From: Planctomycetaceae bacterium
GTDB lineage: Bacteria; Planctomycetota; Planctomycetia; Planctomycetales; Planctomycetaceae
Reading direction: 5' to 3'
Length of the DNA stretch: 64,000 nucleotides
NCBI GenBank assembly: GCA_028284485.1
Contig: JANQRQ010000260.1
Coordinates: forward strand, 1-64,000
Shown in pieces: positions 1 to 10,556 of this stretch. Position 1 is the stretch's first letter. Every line of letters starts with the position of its first letter. A program made the position numbers and the translations under genes. The notes beneath the pieces were generated by a model that saw only the letters and a program-made list of their open reading frames with translations, had not been told where the DNA came from and ran no database searches.

Positions 1-1
1 C

Positions 2-2047
2 CCGAATGGCACGCCGGTGGCCGGCGCAAAGGTCAGCGTCATTCGCACGCGTAATCCGCAACCGTTCCGGGAGAGGCATAAGTCGACTTTGTTGGCGGAA
101 ACAGAGACCGATGCTACGGGGCAGTTTGAAGTTTCTCTGTCGCGCGACCAAGTGCCGACCGGAGTGATCGACGAAAAGAGCCCGGCGCTGGAATGGATCG
201 ATTTGGTCGCCACAAAGTCGGGATACGGTTTCGCCTACGGGCGTAGTTTGGGAACCGATCCGGCGAACTCGCAGCAAAGACTCACGTGGACCGAACATTC
301 CGATCGGCCCGATTCGAATGTCCTCACGCTGGTCACCGACGACATGCCGATCCGGGGACAGTTGTTCGACGTCGAAGGGAAGCCGGTGGCAAACGCGATC
401 GTCACGCCGACCGATGTTTGGAGCGGCAAAGACGGCACGCTCGATGCCTGGCAGGCGTCGGCCGACACTCCCGACGAGAAGTTCAGCCTGGCGCAACGCC
501 GATTTACAATTGCCCGCAGCCAATTGCATTTGGCATTTCACGATCGGTATCAAGGTGTAGCACCGACGATCGTGGCTCCGGTGAAAACGGACGCCGCCGG
601 GCGATTCACGCTACACGGATTTGGCCGGGAGCGATTTGTCGAATTGATCATCAAGGCGCCGGGAATCGAAACAACGCCGCTGTATGTGCGAACAGAAGCC
701 GGCGACACCGTGACACTGCGTGGTTCTCGCGGCCGAGCGGAAATGGACGAACCGGTTTATCCAGCCGAATTCACGCGGGTACTCGGCCCCTCGATTCCGT
801 TTATCGGGTTGGTGACGAATCAGGAAACCGGCGAGCCCATCGTTGACTGCGTGCTGACTCCCCATGTCCTGCCAAACTACTATGTCAACGAAGATGTCCG
901 GATGGAGAACTTGAGCGCTACGACCAACGACCAGGGCCGTTTTCGGCTGGAAGGACTTCCGTTGGGCCGAACCGGCTTAACCATCAATCCGCCGCGCGGC
1001 TCGGCGTTTCTGGCGACGCGCACACAGGTGAATGTGCAAATCTCGAGACCGTCTGTGGTGAGGCGGGTGAAGCTTGCCCAGGGAGTGAAGATCACGGGTC
1101 AGGTCAAAGACAGCCGTACCGGTGAACCGATCGCGGGCACGGTCGATTTCTTTACATTCACTACGAATCCGCTGCTGGAGCAAATCGGGGACTACGAACG
1201 CGGCAGCGACGAAGCGCGGTACCGCACTGATGAAAACGGGCGCTTCGAAATCGCCGGCTTACCGGGCCAGGGAATTCTGGCGTTTCGCGCGGATCGCTGG
1301 AGCGATTATCCACTTGCCGTCGGAGCGGACAAGATCGACGGTCCGAAGCAACAGGAAACGCCGATGGTGGTCTTTTCGACAGAGCCACGATTCTGTGTGC
1401 CGAAGAGTCATCATATGTTGTTGTCGATCGATCTGGACTCCGACGCCGAGCAGGAGACAGTGGACTTCGTTTTAGATTCTGGCGCGATATTGACCGGAAC
1501 TGTGGTTGATAACGAAGGAGAACCGGTCCGTGACTTCTATGTCCACAATGCCGCCGGAGGCTGGGCCAAAGCGGAGGGCGAGTCGTTCACCGTGCGTGGG
1601 TACTTTCCATCCGACGGGCGGCGGCTTTTGTTTTTCGAGCCAGGCCGCAACCTGGTTGGCATGCTGAGCGTTCAAGGTGAGCAGACCACGCCGTTAGAGG
1701 TGCGATTGCAGCCGGGGGGTACGATTTCGGGGCGAATCGTCGATGCGTCCGGAAGGCCGCTGGAAAATTTAGAGTTCGAAAACTCTCCGGGGACGTCAGC
1801 CGATCCCGCGTATGGCAGGTTGTTGACCTACTTGAACCAGGAGTTGCTGACGACCGATGCAGACGGGCGGTTCATGTTTTCGGGATTGATTCCGGGGCTG
1901 AAGTACTCTGCGGATGTTTCGGGGGAACAAATGCTGCCTGAGTTCGCGGCACCGGTGATGTGGGGGCTGGGCACGGCCTTTTCGGATATCACCATCGAGC
2001 CGGGTGAATCCAAGGACCTGGGCGTGTTGACCGTCAAACGCGATTGA
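2..2047 (+). CDS. Carboxypeptidase-regulatory-like repeat protein, 5' truncated by window edge
   Basis: The reading frame is open from base 2, and the codons before the first possible start (GTG at 17) read PNGTP then VAGAKV, the usual opening of a CarboxypepD_reg-like beta-sandwich, so the true start lies outside the window. At least five such units are visible. Each has a G-x-V/L-x-D/N...G-x-P-V/I-x-x-A-x-V strand followed by a T-D-x-x-G-R-F-x-x-x-G-L element, for example around 360-420, 820-970, 1090-1260, 1490-1560 and 1720-1880. In planctomycetes these repeats usually form the extracytoplasmic part of large exported or membrane-anchored proteins, sometimes behind an M56-type or sigma-factor-linked N-terminus; that part is not visible here. 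No enzyme motif is seen. A structural or binding role outside the cytoplasm is inference. Confidence 0.8.
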   Translation, partial: PNGTPVAGAKVSVIRTRNPQPFRERHKSTLLAETETDATGQFEVSLSRDQVPTGVIDEKSPALEWIDLVATKSGYGFAYGRSLGTDPANSQQRLTWTEHSDRPDSNVLTLVTDDMPIRGQLFDVEGKPVANAIVTPTDVWSGKDGTLDAWQASADTPDEKFSLAQRRFTIARSQLHLAFHDRYQGVAPTIVAPVKTDAAGRFTLHGFGRERFVELIIKAPGIETTPLYVRTEAGDTVTLRGSRGRAEMDEPVYPAEFTRVLGPSIPFIGLVTNQETGEPIVDCVLTPHVLPNYYVNEDVRMENLSATTNDQGRFRLEGLPLGRTGLTINPPRGSAFLATRTQVNVQISRPSVVRRVKLAQGVKITGQVKDSRTGEPIAGTVDFFTFTTNPLLEQIGDYERGSDEARYRTDENGRFEIAGLPGQGILAFRADRWSDYPLAVGADKIDGPKQQETPMVVFSTEPRFCVPKSHHMLLSIDLDSDAEQETVDFVLDSGAILTGTVVDNEGEPVRDFYVHNAAGGWAKAEGESFTVRGYFPSDGRRLLFFEPGRNLVGMLSVQGEQTTPLEVRLQPGGTISGRIVDASGRPLENLEFENSPGTSADPAYGRLLTYLNQELLTTDADGRFMFSGLIPGLKYSADVSGEQMLPEFAAPVMWGLGTAFSDITIEPGESKDLGVLTVKRD

Positions 2048-2383
2048 ATAAGAGGTAGTTTTTCGTGAATCCGATTGACCGTGACTGGACCAACGGGGAG
2101 CTCGGGAATCGTGGATATCGGTTTCTTGTTTTAGTCCCTCACTGACGTTTCGGGTTACCAGAAGTTCGTGGAACTTTCGAAATGACACAGACAGGAATGT
2201 CTGTGCAACTGTTGCGAACGAGTGTGACTCGACCAAGCGGTGCCCCCGCGGACAGTGCGATTCTTTGGTAACCCGACGCGTGAGCGAGGGATTCCCGCTT
2301 CCTTTCCTCACGGACGTTTCGGGTTACTATACGTCGAAAGGTTGGATCGCGAATTGAGGAGCGCCAAGCTCAACGGTCAAGAA
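2048..2383. other. Convergent intergenic gap carrying three copies of a repeat arm
   Basis: This gap separates the rightward repeat protein from the leftward cytochrome gene. It holds three copies of a 23-nt element whose 9-base arm is TCGGGTTAC or its complement (2136-2158, 2268-2290, 2305-2327). It also holds a near-palindrome CAGACAGGAATGTCTGT (2188-2204), which recurs inverted at 33442-33458. No credible gene is seen; reading frames here are short and lack family features. Confidence 0.6.
2268..2327. terminator. Long imperfect hairpin between convergent genes
   Basis: Bases 2268-2276 (GTAACCCGA) pair perfectly with 2319-2327 (TCGGGTTAC), and the inner part of the 23-nt arms pairs partly (about 17 of 23 positions). 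The position between two convergent stops suits a bidirectional terminator or REP-like element. There is no clear T-tract, so rho-independent termination is only a possibility. Confidence 0.4.
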
Positions 2384-4207
2384 TCACAAACTGCGGAGAT
2401 ATTCCACGAGTTGCTGCAGTTCGTCGTCGGTTGGTTCGCGGTCCAACTGATGGCGATGGACCGTGAAGACTTCTTCCAACGATTGGGCCCGGTTGTCGTG
2501 GAAGAATCGTTCGCGATGCTGCAGCCCCCGCAGCGAGGGCGGATTGAATTTCTGATTTCCCAATTCGTCGTGCAGGCCGACATCGTAAACAGTTGGCGAC
2601 GTGAACGATGACGACGGCGCGTGGCAGCGGGCGCAGTCAAGTTGACGAAACACCTTGGCCCCTGCGTGCTGTGGCGTCTTCTTGGATGCGTTGCCGGTCG
2701 TCAGAACATTTGGGGGGGGCGGCAACCTGTTAAGAAACGCAGCGACATCGGCAATCTGTTCCTCGGAAAGAGAAGGCCCCTGCATGGTGGTTTGGAATGA
2801 TTTGGCGATTTGATCTTCGAGCCGCGTGATGTTGCCATTCCAAGCCCAGGGGGCGGTTTCGGAAACACCAAGCAGCGAGAGAACTTTTTTCGGAGCGCCA
2901 TAGCTGCCGTCTCCCAGGTTGTCGTTTAGCAGGCTGTTGGTGTGTCCATCGGAATGGCAACTGTGGCAACTCATCCAATGGTCGTGCGACAGCCGGGCGT
3001 CGAAAAAGAGTAGCTCTCCTCGATCGGCGGCTGTTAACTCGGTTGATGGGCCGAGTGAGACTTCCTCGGTCTGTTTTTGCGCCTGCAGATCAACGACCGA
3101 AACCGAATCGCCATGCGTGTTGGCAACGTAGGCGATGGTTTGGTCATCGTTCACGAGGATTGCGGTCGGCCGCGCGCCGACGGAAATTCGTTGTTCGCGA
3201 AACGGTTGATCGCGAGTGACTGCCACCTGGTTGACGCCCGCCAGTGCCACGATGAATTGACCGTCGGGTACGTTTGCAAGTTCAGCGGGGTCGCCGGTGC
3301 CGGAACCGACATCTCCCAATTGCACGGTACGGGCATCGTCGAGCAGGTCAGCAGTTGGATTCAGTAGCGTCTCGACCGAAATGTGCCGCAGGACATTGGT
3401 CATCAGAACGCCCCAATGCAGGTCGTCGAACTTGGCGCGGGCCAGTTCGTTGAGGATTTGCTGTGAGATGAAGACTCGGCTTTTATCTTCCGACAAAGCG
3501 ATTCCCCGGATGTTATGGGCGGGAAGTCGCCGAGCTGATTCAAGTGTCTGAGTGTTGATGTTGATGACGGCCAATTGCCCGCCGAACGAGTCGGCCACGA
3601 CCAGTCGATCATGCGTGTCGAGCAGCAATTGCTTGCGCGGCGGGAAGGGGAGTTTGATTGACGCGATCGATTCCAGAGTCGGCGTTGTCTCGCTCGCAGC
3701 GAAGTCGGTTAACCCGACAACGGTGACTGCATGCGACCAGAGTGAGGCGACGTAGCACTGGTCTCCTTTCTGAGAGACCGAAATGCTAACCGGATACGGC
3801 GCGACTTGATGACGCGAGACGGTTTGAAGTTGGTCATCATCGAATCGCAGCAGGATCAACTCGTGCGCCATTTCATCGGCAACCAGCAGATGCATGCCGT
3901 CGGGCAGCATGGCCAGGTCTGACAGTTTTTGAGCGACCACGACTTCCTGAATCACCTGATGCGTTTCGGTGTCGAGAATGGAGAGCGTTCCGCTCCGCTG
4001 ATTGCCGACGACGAGTCGCTGTTCGTGCTGCACGAGTGCCAATGCAACCGGCCGACGGATGCTCGGTTTGAGGCCGACGTCGTTGCTTGTGTCGTCGTCG
4101 GCGAAAACGGTGAGTGCAGAAATGAAAACAATGACGCATCCGCGAATTGTGATGGACCACATCGCGGAACTTGTTTCAGACAATGAGCTGAATGTTCGAA
4201 AACTCAT
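2384..4207 (-). CDS. YVTN-type beta-propeller fused to di-haem cytochrome c peroxidase-like domain
   Basis: A 607-aa exported protein. The N-terminus has a hydrophobic signal stretch (about residues 20-36) ending in VFADDD. Residues about 45-385 are YVTN/YncE-like propeller repeats (for example AYVANTHGDSVSVVDL). The C-terminal third resembles MauG/CcpA-type di-haem peroxidases, with haem-c sites CHSCH near residue 412 and CARCH near residue 522 and a conserved W-x-W-N-G-N stretch between them. The start at 4207 is chosen because GGAG lies just upstream; an internal Met at 4162 is an alternative. The family suggests periplasmic electron transfer or oxidation of a substrate held by the propeller; the substrate is unknown. 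It is the last gene of a leftward run after the M20 and S41-like genes. Confidence 0.85.
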   Translation of the reverse strand: MSFRTFSSLSETSSAMWSITIRGCVIVFISALTVFADDDTSNDVGLKPSIRRPVALALVQHEQRLVVGNQRSGTLSILDTETHQVIQEVVVAQKLSDLAMLPDGMHLLVADEMAHELILLRFDDDQLQTVSRHQVAPYPVSISVSQKGDQCYVASLWSHAVTVVGLTDFAASETTPTLESIASIKLPFPPRKQLLLDTHDRLVVADSFGGQLAVININTQTLESARRLPAHNIRGIALSEDKSRVFISQQILNELARAKFDDLHWGVLMTNVLRHISVETLLNPTADLLDDARTVQLGDVGSGTGDPAELANVPDGQFIVALAGVNQVAVTRDQPFREQRISVGARPTAILVNDDQTIAYVANTHGDSVSVVDLQAQKQTEEVSLGPSTELTAADRGELLFFDARLSHDHWMSCHSCHSDGHTNSLLNDNLGDGSYGAPKKVLSLLGVSETAPWAWNGNITRLEDQIAKSFQTTMQGPSLSEEQIADVAAFLNRLPPPPNVLTTGNASKKTPQHAGAKVFRQLDCARCHAPSSSFTSPTVYDVGLHDELGNQKFNPPSLRGLQHRERFFHDNRAQSLEEVFTVHRHQLDREPTDDELQQLVEYLRSL

Positions 4208-4325
4208 CTGGTACTCCGGCTCAGCAGGAGCTTCGGCATCGCGGTCCCGATACCAAAGGCTCAGCAGTTTATAGTTCCGGGTCTTCTCGTTGGTCCAGCC
4301 CCGGCCACTCTGGGAACAGTTGAGG

Positions 4326-5828
4326 TTATCCCTCGGTTGCGTCGCCAGTGGAATCGTTCTCGGTACTGTTTTGTGACTTGTCCGCCAGCAGTAATCTGGC
4401 TGCTCGCATAATGAGTTGATCAGTTTTGGGAGTCATCGAGTTTTCGAGGGCGGTGTACGCGCGGGCGACCGCGTTTCTTCGGTTGACTGTTCCGTTGTGA
4501 TCGGGTTCGACAGCCCAGGAAACTTTCTGTTGTTGGAGAGCCATCATCTCAGCCACCATCCCCGGGGGAGTAGCGGTTGCCCGCGGTTTGACGAGTCGCC
4601 GACCGTCGGGTCGCTCCAAAATGCCGGTTGATAAAGAGACAACGATATCGCCATCCCAGATCGGAAATGTACCACGATTGTATCCGCCGCCGTAGGTGCG
4701 CGTCCCGACCACAATGGCTCGCTTATTATCTTGCAGGGCTGCTGCCAACCATTCGGCGGAGCCGACGGTGCGTTGATCGACAAGTACGGCCATCGGCAAG
4801 TCGGCGAAAAGCATGTCGCGCGAGGCTTGAAACGGTTTGACCCCGGTGCGCGAACGAATGTGACCGATGGGGGCGTTATCGAGTAATGCGTCGGAAATCA
4901 GTACGGCGTGATGGGCACTCCCTGAACTCAGTCCGCGAAAATCGAGGATCACGCCCTTGGTATTCTCGTCGATCAATTCCTGTTGCTGTTTACGCAGTTC
5001 ATGGACGGCACTGCCGGTAATGCGATCGAGTTTCAAGTAAGCGATGGGTGCTTCTTTAACGGTTACCGTTCGAGCGATGACTGTTTTGATGGGAACGACG
5101 CCGCGAGTAATGGTATAGTCCCTTGCGTCGTCGGAGCCGGGTTGCCGCAATGTGACGTCGACGGTACTTCCAGCGGGACCGCGTAACAACTGAACGATTT
5201 CGACGAGCGAGACCTTGAACGTTGATTCTCCGTTGATTTTTTCAATGAAGTCGCCATCGAGTGCACCGACTTTGTCCGCCGGGCCGTCTTCGAAAACCTG
5301 AGCCATCACGGGCAGTTTCTTCTTGTCGTTCATGTGTAGAACGATTCCAGTGCCCACATAACGGTTCTCCGCGAGTTGCTCGTTGACACGGTGCTCCTTC
5401 GAATTTGTCAGTGATGCACCGCCAGGAACGATGCCGAGCATGCCATGGGCGAGTACCAGCGCGTCATCCAGCTGAGGTTGGTCCGTGGGCCGCTTTGATT
5501 CTGCTTGAACCTGCTGCAGCATCTTCACCAGAAACTGTGAGAGTTCCTCGTCGGCGGTCAAAGTGGAAATTTCAGCTGCGAGCCCAGTCGGCAAGGCAAC
5601 GTCATGTGTCGAAAACAGTTGTCGTACGCCGGCCAGAATCATCTCTTGCCGAGTCGGCGGGTCGATGTGTTTGGCAAGAACGAGGTTGGCGACTTGCAGC
5701 GATTTCTCGGCTGTGGTGGCGTGTCCGGGGTCCGTGCTCTCTTGTTCGTCACCCCAAGCGTCGGGGGGCGCGAGACCGACTGAAAGAATAAGCCCCAAGA
5801 GAAAGCCAAGTTTGGAAAGCCGGATCAT
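4326..5828 (-). CDS. S41 (C-terminal processing) peptidase-like protein, catalytic dyad not conserved
   Basis: The start at 5828 (500 aa) is preferred over the longer frame at 5861 because GAGG precedes it and the product opens with a signal peptide (MIRLSKLGFLLGLILSVGLA). A PDZ domain occupies about residues 155-245 and the S41 core about 260-430. In active CtpA/Prc proteins the catalytic Ser sits three residues before the Glu of S-A-S-E and the Lys in T-F-G-K-G. Here the equivalent segments read VGSAEW and TYGGGY, so the Lys position is Gly and the Ser position is Gly with a Ser one residue later. It may be a pseudo-protease that binds C-termini through its PDZ domain, or an S41 branch with shifted catalysis. 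The location is periplasmic by its signal peptide. A 118-base gap separates it from the cytochrome gene downstream. Confidence 0.82.
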   Translation of the reverse strand: MIRLSKLGFLLGLILSVGLAPPDAWGDEQESTDPGHATTAEKSLQVANLVLAKHIDPPTRQEMILAGVRQLFSTHDVALPTGLAAEISTLTADEELSQFLVKMLQQVQAESKRPTDQPQLDDALVLAHGMLGIVPGGASLTNSKEHRVNEQLAENRYVGTGIVLHMNDKKKLPVMAQVFEDGPADKVGALDGDFIEKINGESTFKVSLVEIVQLLRGPAGSTVDVTLRQPGSDDARDYTITRGVVPIKTVIARTVTVKEAPIAYLKLDRITGSAVHELRKQQQELIDENTKGVILDFRGLSSGSAHHAVLISDALLDNAPIGHIRSRTGVKPFQASRDMLFADLPMAVLVDQRTVGSAEWLAAALQDNKRAIVVGTRTYGGGYNRGTFPIWDGDIVVSLSTGILERPDGRRLVKPRATATPPGMVAEMMALQQQKVSWAVEPDHNGTVNRRNAVARAYTALENSMTPKTDQLIMRAARLLLADKSQNSTENDSTGDATEG

Positions 5829-6014
5829 CGTCAGTCCCTCGACCTGCGAGCCAAATTGCAACGGGAGATTGCCACGACGCGGTGAATGCCACTAAGTCAG
5901 TCACGTTGTCTGTGGTGACTATATATGATCTGTACGCCGTCCGCCAAGTTCGTGTTGGATTCGTGGCGTGAAATTCGCGCTTCGCCGGCGGATCGGGCCC
6001 GAAGAGCTGCCGAA

Positions 6015-7487
6015 TTACCGAATTGTGGCGGGGGCTTTTTGGCCTTTCGGAATGAGCGACGTATATTTCCGATCGGACATGCGTTGCTCCCAGTCCTTCC
6101 GGGCGGCGGAAACCAATTCTGGCTTTTCCAACAGATCGATGGCCGCAACCGCTAGAACTTTAGCGGCATACAATGTCCCCTTTTCGCCGATTGACGAACC
6201 AATGCAGGCGACGTTCTGCCAGCTGTGACCGGGACTTTTGGCAGCCATGCACGAAGTGCGAATCCCACTTGTGGGGACATACCAACTGATATCCCCGACG
6301 TCGGTGGAGCCGCCGCTCGGTTCGTTGGATTCGCCGACAGTTTTGATACGTTCGTCGATGGCCAGCGGAAACTGCGTGCCAAACTCTTCAATGAGTGGTT
6401 GCTGTATTCGGCGGGCGAAGCTGCGTTCTTCTTCGGTGAACGACGGTGCCCCCACATCGACCAAACGTTGATACAGCAATTCCGACAGCGGGATATTAGG
6501 GATCAATTCGTGGCAATCGGTGTCAACTTGCACGGAGAGTTCCGTGCGTGTCATGGTGGCGGCGCCTTTTGCGATGTCGTTGATCCAATCGAAGTAATAC
6601 TCGACGTCGGTATGGCTGTCGGCCCGAACGTAATACCAGACGCTAGCTACCGCGGGGACCACATTCGGTTGCCCGCCACCATTGGTAACAACGTAATGTA
6701 GCCGCGCGTCTTCTTTGACATGTTCCCGCATGAAGTTGACGCCGATGTTGAGGAGTTCGACGGCGTCGAGCGCGCTGCGACCACTTTCGGGACTGACGGA
6801 CGCATGAGCCGCCGTACCTTTGAAAGTGAACTTCACCGAGACGAGAGCCTTGGAACTTCCCGCCCACGGTTGGTTTTGAGTGGAAGGATGCCAATGCAGA
6901 CAAACATCGAGATCATCGAACTGCCCATCGAGTAACATGTATACTTTGCCAATCACGGTTTCTTCAGCCGGCGTGCCGTACAGACGAATCGTCCCGGGGA
7001 GTCCATGTTTTTCCATGGCTGTTTTGACGGCAACTGCCGCCCCAAGGGCGCCAGTTCCCAGCCCGCTATGGCCGCACGCATGCCCGGCGGCGTCTTCTTT
7101 TGCAGGGCTGCGATAGGGCACGGTTTGTTGCGACATTCCGGGCAGTGCGTCGTATTCCGCCAGAATGCCGATGATCGGCTTGCCGGAACCATAGCTGGCG
7201 ACAAAGGCGGTCGGCATATTGGAGACGCCGGCAGTAATGTCGAATCCGGCGGCTTTCAGTTTTTTCTGAAGCAAAGCCGACGATTCATGTTCCTGCAGAC
7301 CGATTTCCGCCAGATTCCAAATGGTTTGATTCACCTGCTTCAATTCTTCGCTGCGTGATTCGACATCGGCGATGGCGGTTTGTTGCGGCTCACTGAATTC
7401 GCCAGCTTGGGCAGTTTGGGTCGACAGATGCAGAATCAATCCGAGCAAAATCGACATTGTCATTCGCGTGTATTTGGGTCGTCGCAT
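6015..7487 (-). CDS. M20 family amidohydrolase (AbgB-like), exported
   Basis: The start at 7487 gives 490 aa and a signal-like N-terminus (TMSILLGLILHLSTQTAQA); GAGG lies about 15 bases upstream. The longer frame from 7646 adds unlikely sequence. Metal-binding motifs of the M20D branch are visible: AEYDALPG, GHACGHSGLG, TPAEETVIG, CLHWHPS, then a TDVGDISWYVP stretch and a late SPGHSW. The closest recognisable relatives are the B subunit of p-aminobenzoyl-glutamate hydrolase and related amidohydrolases, which cleave N-acyl amino acids. Substrate is inference; an envelope location would suit peptide or acyl-amino-acid scavenging. It is the first gene of the leftward run 7487-2384 and diverges from the glucan phosphorylase. 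Confidence 0.87.
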   Translation of the reverse strand: MRRPKYTRMTMSILLGLILHLSTQTAQAGEFSEPQQTAIADVESRSEELKQVNQTIWNLAEIGLQEHESSALLQKKLKAAGFDITAGVSNMPTAFVASYGSGKPIIGILAEYDALPGMSQQTVPYRSPAKEDAAGHACGHSGLGTGALGAAVAVKTAMEKHGLPGTIRLYGTPAEETVIGKVYMLLDGQFDDLDVCLHWHPSTQNQPWAGSSKALVSVKFTFKGTAAHASVSPESGRSALDAVELLNIGVNFMREHVKEDARLHYVVTNGGGQPNVVPAVASVWYYVRADSHTDVEYYFDWINDIAKGAATMTRTELSVQVDTDCHELIPNIPLSELLYQRLVDVGAPSFTEEERSFARRIQQPLIEEFGTQFPLAIDERIKTVGESNEPSGGSTDVGDISWYVPTSGIRTSCMAAKSPGHSWQNVACIGSSIGEKGTLYAAKVLAVAAIDLLEKPELVSAARKDWEQRMSDRKYTSLIPKGQKAPATIR

Positions 7488-7844
7488 GATCTCAGATTCC
7501 TCAGCGGTGGTCGGAAAAACAGTCCTGGGACGAAATTGGTCGAATTCTTGTTGTACCACGAGCACGTTTGGTTCTCTACAATCAATCGAACCGAAAGCAA
7601 TCCTCAACTGCGAAGCGATCCGCGTCTGGTTCGACAGCAGCGGCAACCGAGAGTATCCGGCGGCTCGTCTTTCGTCGCAGAGTGGGGCATTTCCGCATTG
7701 GCAGACGCTGATCGGTTGACGTGGAATACACTTCCGCGGGCTCGTAATTTCGAATTCCCAGGTCTAGGTGACTCGACCCGACCGGTCGGTCGGTTATACT
7801 GTGACGCATCAGGATCCCTTCCTCGTGCAAGGACGTGAGAAGAC
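7488..7844. promoter_or_regulatory. Divergent intergenic region, amidohydrolase / glucan phosphorylase
   Basis: About 357 bases between two genes that start away from each other, so promoters for both must lie here or overlap. I could not assign convincing -35/-10 boxes. The possible reading frames across it are unsupported extensions or shadows. Confidence 0.4.
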
Positions 7845-9992
<2,148 letters not shown>

Positions 9993-10213
9993 TCCGCGAC
10001 AACGTTTCCCATTCGTGGCCGTTCTATGCGAACGCTGCTGGAGATGAGAAACCGCGTCGACGCGGGTGCGGGCTGATTTTGTGGTCATCCTCGCGTCTGC
10101 TTGACAATTTCAGTTCGTCGTCGAAGAATCAAGTCGTGAGATCATTTTCGGTCTCAATTTGTTTTGATAAGTGGATAGAGTTATTTCTCAGAGGATTGCA
10201 CCAGGAGAATTTG

Positions 10214-10378
10214 ATGAGCGGACCGATCGTGCGAACCGGAACCACACCCAAGTTTTGGGAGAATTGGGATCAGGTATTCGGCGACAAGAAGGGCAAGAAG
10301 AAAACAACCGGTAAGAAAACAGCCGCTAAGAAATCGGCTGCCAAGAAGACGACGAAAAAGAAAGCAAAAAGAAAGTAA
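10214..10378 (+). CDS. 54-aa basic protein with Lys/Ala-rich tail
   Basis: The ATG at 10214 is preceded by AGGAG at ideal spacing; the longer frame from 10079 has no such signal. The N-terminal 25 residues (MSGPIVRTGTTPKFWENWDQ) look folded and aromatic. The last 28 are almost entirely Lys, Thr and Ala in KKTTGKKTAAKKSAAKK units, like histone H1 or bacterial HU/Hc1 tails. Nucleic-acid binding is therefore a reasonable inference. I do not recognise a named family. The strong ribosome binding site and the lack of a co-transcribed partner suggest an independently expressed small protein. Confidence 0.75.
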   Translation: MSGPIVRTGTTPKFWENWDQVFGDKKGKKKTTGKKTAAKKSAAKKTTKKKAKRK

Positions 10379-10556
10379 TTCGTGGTTTATCGACGCGCTG
10401 GCTGCATTGAGGATCATCAGGCAGCAGATGAGGCCAACGTGGCGCGCAAGTTGACGCCATTTTCTAGTTCAGTCCGATGATCTGACGCCAACGCCACGGG
10501 CTGGACGCGGCATAGGTTGGGCCGATGACTTGCCTGTTCGCCCAACGTTTATCGAG

